5,182 nucleotides of DNA from JBBDMX01 sp038241095 (lineage in GTDB: Bacteria; Planctomycetota; Phycisphaerae; Phycisphaerales; Phycisphaeraceae). The notes under the pieces are model-generated. The model was not told the DNA's origin and searched no databases. It saw only the letters and a program-made list of their open reading frames with translations. The translations under genes and the position numbers were made by a program. The DNA lies in the NCBI GenBank assembly GCA_038241095.1, contig JBBRGB010000235.1, positions 1 to 5,182 on the forward strand. Direction: 5' to 3'. Below, piece after piece: positions 3,942-5,182 of this stretch; the stretch's first letter is position 1, and every line of letters starts with the position of its first letter.

Positions 3942-5182
3942 ATGGCGTCACGCGACGACTACGACATCATCGTGATCGGGGGCGGTCATGCCGGCGCGGA
4001 AGCCGCCTGGGCCGCGGCCAATCTGCGCGCCCGCGTGGCGCTGGTCACCATGAACCCCGCCAAGATCGGTGCCATGTCCTGCAACCCGGCCATCGGCGGG
4101 CTGGCCAAGGGGCAAATGGTGCGCGAGATCGACGCCCTGGGCGGACTCATGGCCCTGGCCGCCGACGCCACCGGCATCCAGTTCCGCATGTTGAACGCCG
4201 CCAAGGGCGCGGCCGTGCGCGGCCCACGCGCCCAGTGCGACAAATACGCCTACGCCCGCGAAGTCCAACGCCTCCTGCGCCAACGAAGCGAAATCACCAT
4301 CCTGGCCGGCATCGTCGAACAACTCCACGTCGCCGACGGCCACATCACCGGCGTCGATTATGTCAGCCTCCCCGACGGTGACACGCGCACCCTTCACGCT
4401 CGCAGCGTCGTTCTGACCACGGGCACTTTCATGCGCGGCCTGATGCACACTGGTGAACGCCAAACGCCCGGCGGTCGCGTCGGCGAAATGTCCGCCCACA
4501 ACATCAGCGCCAACCTCATCGCCTTGGGCTTCGACCTCGGCCGACTCAAGACCGGCACCCCGCCACGACTGGCCAAAGCTTCCATCAACTTCGAGGCCGT
4601 GCCCGTTCAGCCCGGTGGCGAGCAACCGCTTCCCTTCAGCGACCTGACCGACACCCATCGTTTGCACAGCGAGAAATCCAACGCCGTCCCCGCCGTCGAT
4701 TCGCCCGTTTACGACCGCTTCCCCGTGCTGCCACAGACGACTTGTTGGGTCACGCAAACCAACTCCGGGATTCACGATCTCATCCGCAACAACCTCCACC
4801 GCGCTCCGATGTACAACGGCCAGATCGCCACCACCGGCCCACGCTATTGCCCGTCGATCGAAGACAAAATCCACCGCTTCGCCGACCGCGATGAACACAC
4901 CGTTTATCTCGAACCCGAATCGCACGAGACCGATGAAATCTACTGCAACGGCATCAGCACCTCGCTGCCGTCCGATGTGCAAGAAGGCATCGTGCGACGG
5001 ATGCCGGGCTGTGAAAACGCGGTGATTCTGCGGCCCGGTTATGCCGTGGAATACGACATGGTCTGGCCGCATCAGATCGACGCGACGTGCATGACCAAAC
5101 GTGTGGCGGGGCTGTTTCTCGCCGGGCAGATCAACGGCACCAGTGGTTACGAGGAAGCCGCGGGGCAGGGTTTGCTGGCGGG
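3942..5182 (+). CDS. mnmG: tRNA uridine-5-carboxymethylaminomethyl modification enzyme MnmG (GidA), 3' end beyond the window
   Basis: The frame is open from the ATG at 3942 to the right edge, 413 full codons of an expected 620-630. MnmG with MnmE uses FAD, NADH and methylene-tetrahydrofolate to modify U34 of certain tRNAs. The FAD dinucleotide motif GGGHAG is at 13-18. Next come SCNPAIGGLAKGQ (46-58) with Cys47, GPRAQCDK (94-101), GTPPR (205-209), RYCPSIEDK (301-309) with Cys303, NGISTSLP (336-343) and GTSGYEEAAGQG (399-410). The two cysteines correspond to the conserved Cys47 and Cys277 of E. coli MnmG. The start is secure at its 5' limit, since an in-frame TGA (3933-3935) lies six bases before the ATG. 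No Shine-Dalgarno site is evident. The loop around 233-267 is roughly 20 residues longer than in E. coli. Confidence 0.97.
   Translation, partial: MASRDDYDIIVIGGGHAGAEAAWAAANLRARVALVTMNPAKIGAMSCNPAIGGLAKGQMVREIDALGGLMALAADATGIQFRMLNAAKGAAVRGPRAQCDKYAYAREVQRLLRQRSEITILAGIVEQLHVADGHITGVDYVSLPDGDTRTLHARSVVLTTGTFMRGLMHTGERQTPGGRVGEMSAHNISANLIALGFDLGRLKTGTPPRLAKASINFEAVPVQPGGEQPLPFSDLTDTHRLHSEKSNAVPAVDSPVYDRFPVLPQTTCWVTQTNSGIHDLIRNNLHRAPMYNGQIATTGPRYCPSIEDKIHRFADRDEHTVYLEPESHETDEIYCNGISTSLPSDVQEGIVRRMPGCENAVILRPGYAVEYDMVWPHQIDATCMTKRVAGLFLAGQINGTSGYEEAAGQGLLA

Noticed and set aside
3644..3943. Minus-strand 99-codon frame in the purQ-mnmG gap
   Set aside because: It has no recognisable domain, crosses the whole inverted-repeat block, and has no credible ribosome binding site. 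Chance openness in GC-rich DNA explains it.
3734..4381. Plus-strand open frame of 215 codons overlapping the start of mnmG
   Set aside because: It is out of frame with mnmG and becomes an Arg/Pro/His-rich string inside the real gene, typical of a frame shadow.
3948..5072. Long minus-strand open frame of 374 codons opposite mnmG
   Set aside because: It is an antisense shadow of a high-GC gene. The translation is low-complexity Gly/Ala/Val/Asp with no family resemblance, while the plus strand carries unmistakable MnmG motifs.

Overview
The window looks like bacterial chromosome with moderate-to-high GC. Its core genes would suit Planctomycetota or a related PVC-type lineage. That assignment is an impression from protein style (PurQ of about 260 residues, MnmG wording, weak Shine-Dalgarno use, an IS701-type transposase), not a demonstrated result. 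The layout is an accessory left part (about 1-1400) against a housekeeping right part (1523 to the end).

Left part. On the minus strand, 1-300 is the first 100 residues of an IS701-family-like DDE transposase that runs off the left edge. It has a strong GGAGGT ribosome binding site and a small hairpin in its leader. The end of this insertion sequence lies somewhere around 370-410. Reading rightward from there is the remnant of a DUF262 (GmrSD N-terminal-like) plus HNH endonuclease gene, ending at 1403. Its downstream DUF262 portion, helical middle and a complete Cys4 HNH motif are intact. The N-terminal part that should carry the DGQQR motif is missing, replaced by about 22 codons that appear to be IS-derived. 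This reads as a nuclease or defence gene broken by transposon insertion.

Middle part. 1404-1522 is a short convergent gap with hairpins that could end the leftward transcript. 1523-2659 (minus) is a complete MalK/UgpC/MsmX-type ATPase of a carbohydrate ABC importer, with no permease or binding-protein gene in view. 2660-2802 is a divergent regulatory gap containing an AT-rich island. 2803-3585 (plus) is purQ, the glutaminase subunit of FGAM synthase, whose -10-like hexamer lies so close to the ATG that the mRNA may be leaderless.

Right part. 3586-3941 is a gene-free stretch with unexpected structure. A 15-bp inverted repeat (one mismatch) encloses about 150 bp, is flanked by an 11-bp direct repeat, and contains nested stems. 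That is the layout of a small non-autonomous mobile element (MITE-like) or a structured RNA. A TATAAT box sits between it and the next gene. From 3942 to the right edge is mnmG (gidA), open and in frame for 413 codons and truncated only by the window. It encodes the FAD-dependent tRNA wobble-uridine modification enzyme.

The genes do not form one pathway. purQ and mnmG are separate housekeeping functions, the ABC ATPase is a transport component, and the left side is mobile-element and defence debris. The most novel-looking item is the repeat-bounded block in the purQ-mnmG gap.
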